Below are positions 4,143 to 5,205 of a stretch of 5,205 nucleotides of DNA, in pieces. The notes below the pieces were generated by a model. The model had not been told where the DNA came from, searched no databases, and saw only the letters and a list, made by a program, of their open reading frames with translations. Position 1 is the stretch's first letter. The number at the start of each line of letters is the position of its first letter. Both the position numbers and the translations under genes were made by a program. The DNA lies in the NCBI GenBank assembly GCA_035474375.1, contig DATINJ010000044.1:1-5205 (forward strand), in the 5' to 3' direction. This DNA comes from JANNPJ01 sp035474375 (GTDB taxonomy: Bacteria; Actinomycetota; Actinomycetes; Actinomycetales; Kineosporiaceae).

Positions 4143-5205
4143 TCAGGTGCTGGAGGCGGCAGCTCGCCGCTTCGTCCACACGTCGAAGGCGACGGCTCCG
4201 AGCAGGACCAGACCCTTGACCAGCATGACCTGCTGGGTCTCCGCTCCAACCAGCGACATGCCGTTGTTGATCGTGGCCATGATCAGACCGCCGGTGATCG
4301 CTCCGACCACCTTGCCAACCCCGCCCTGGACCGCCGCGCCGCCGATGAAGGCAGCCGCGATGGCGTCGAGCTCGAAGTTGTTGCCGGCGGTCGGGCCGGC
4401 CAGGTTGAGACGACCGGCGAAGATGATCCCGGCGACGGCCGCCAGGACGCCCATGTTGACGAAGATCCAGAAGGTCACCGACTTGACCTTGACGCCGGAC
4501 AGCGTCGCTGCGTGCAGGTTGCCGCCGATCGCGTAGATGTGCCGGCCGAACACCGCCCGGCTGGTGAGCAACGAGTACCCGACGACGAGCGCCGCGAGCA
4601 GGACGAGAACCCAGGGCAAGTTCTTGAACCGGGCGAGCTGGACGACGATGAACATCACGACCACGACGGCGGCGGTGCACTTGAGGATGAAGCTGCCCAA
4701 CGACTCAACCGACTGGCTGTAGCTGAGCCGGGCCATCCGGGTGCGCCACTGGTTCCAGACGATCGCCGAGACCAGGGCAAGCCCGACCAGGAGCGTGACG
4801 AGGTCGGCGCCGCCCAGGCTGGCGCCCAAGCCGACGTTGCCCAAGTATCCCGGGATGAACCCGTTGGCCATCGACCGAACCGTATCCGGGAACGGGCCAA
4901 TGCCCTGGTTCCCGAGGATGCTCAGGGTCACCGCCCGGAAGATCAACATGCCGGCCAGGGTGACGATGAAGGCCGGGATCCCGAAATACGCGATCCAGTA
5001 ACCCTGCCAAGCGCCGATCAAAGCCCCGAAGATCAGGGTCAGCGGAATCGCGATCGCCCAGGGCACATCGTGGTTCACCATCAGGACGGCGGAGAATGCA
5101 CCGGTTGCCGCCACCACCGATCCGGCGGACAGGTCGATGTGGCCGGCGATGATGATCAAGATCATCCCGATCGCCAGGATCAGGATGTAGCTGTTCTGGA
5201 CGATG
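4143..5205 (-). CDS. mmsB: Monosaccharide ABC transporter permease, XylH/GguB/MmsB family (N-terminus cut by window edge)
   Basis: The reading frame is open from the window edge, giving 353 residues to TGA at 4143. It starts inside a membrane helix (SYILILAIGMILIIIAGHID), so the start codon is outside the window. The Met at 5165 is internal. AGHIDLSAGSVV, GYWIAYFGIPAFIVTLAGM, AIGGNLHAATLSGVKVKS and the tail NNGMSLVGAETQQVMLVKGL plus AVAFDVWTKRR are hallmarks of permeases for xylose, galactose and related sugars (BPD_transp_2 family). The central insert with an extra hydrophobic stretch (about 171-211) separates XylH/GguB from the shorter RbsC type. Members are about 390-420 residues, so some 40-60 are missing. 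It would form the membrane channel with an ATPase and a periplasmic-type binding protein, expected upstream and outside the window. Substrate cannot be fixed; a pentose or galactose-type sugar is likely. Confidence 0.9.
   Translation of the reverse strand, partial: IVQNSYILILAIGMILIIIAGHIDLSAGSVVAATGAFSAVLMVNHDVPWAIAIPLTLIFGALIGAWQGYWIAYFGIPAFIVTLAGMLIFRAVTLSILGNQGIGPFPDTVRSMANGFIPGYLGNVGLGASLGGADLVTLLVGLALVSAIVWNQWRTRMARLSYSQSVESLGSFILKCTAAVVVVMFIVVQLARFKNLPWVLVLLAALVVGYSLLTSRAVFGRHIYAIGGNLHAATLSGVKVKSVTFWIFVNMGVLAAVAGIIFAGRLNLAGPTAGNNFELDAIAAAFIGGAAVQGGVGKVVGAITGGLIMATINNGMSLVGAETQQVMLVKGLVLLGAVAFDVWTKRRAAASST

Noticed and set aside
1..5205. tRNA, rRNA, CRISPR array or transposase
   Set aside because: None was seen on either strand: no cloverleaf-like sequence, no regularly spaced identical repeats, and no transposase motifs.

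Overview
The window is high-GC DNA with actinobacterial character: GC-ending codons, a SigE-type ECF sigma factor, a GH6 cellulase with an N-terminal family 2 cellulose-binding module, and a Pro/Thr linker. No marker fixes the genus. A soil or plant-litter cellulolytic actinomycete is the best guess. All protein genes lie on the minus strand, so the transcriptional order runs from right to left. Two genes are cut by the window edges.

Layout, in transcriptional order. (1) 5205-4143: C-terminal 353 residues of a monosaccharide ABC transporter permease (XylH/GguB/MmsB family), closed by a very strong intrinsic terminator at 4118-4075. (2) 4074-3696: a roughly 380-bp leader and promoter region. 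It holds a promoter-like motif (3942-3921), a perfect palindrome (3874-3865), a 28-codon Cys-rich small ORF with a strong ribosome binding site (3842-3756), and two 19-bp tandem repeats just upstream of the sigma gene. (3) 3695-2973: an ECF sigma factor. (4) 2986-2024: a single-pass membrane protein whose start overlaps the sigma gene by 14 bases. It is probably the anti-sigma or sensor partner, with a Pro/Ser/Thr stalk and an extracytoplasmic beta-rich domain. (5) 2023-1612: an AT-rich, then GC-rich, regulatory interval with an ECF-like promoter (1950-1926), a consensus -35 promoter (1753-1725) with an inverted repeat in its spacer, and a CebR/CelR-like operator near the expected transcription start. 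(6) 1611-1: a secreted GH6 cellobiohydrolase, missing only its C-terminal end.

Working model (inference): the sigma/membrane-protein pair senses an extracellular signal, perhaps a polysaccharide, and switches on the adjacent cellulase. This would parallel the SigI/RsgI systems of Clostridium thermocellum but be built from an unrelated ECF sigma factor. The best sequence support is one motif, GGATTTGA-N9-GTTSC on the plus strand (read on the minus strand as GSAAC-N9-TCAAATCC). It occurs with identical spacing upstream of both the cellulase gene and the sigma operon. In the cellulase copy it forms a canonical-looking GGAAC-N16-CGTT ECF promoter. The neighbouring sugar permease would fit uptake of released sugars, but the terminator separates it transcriptionally.
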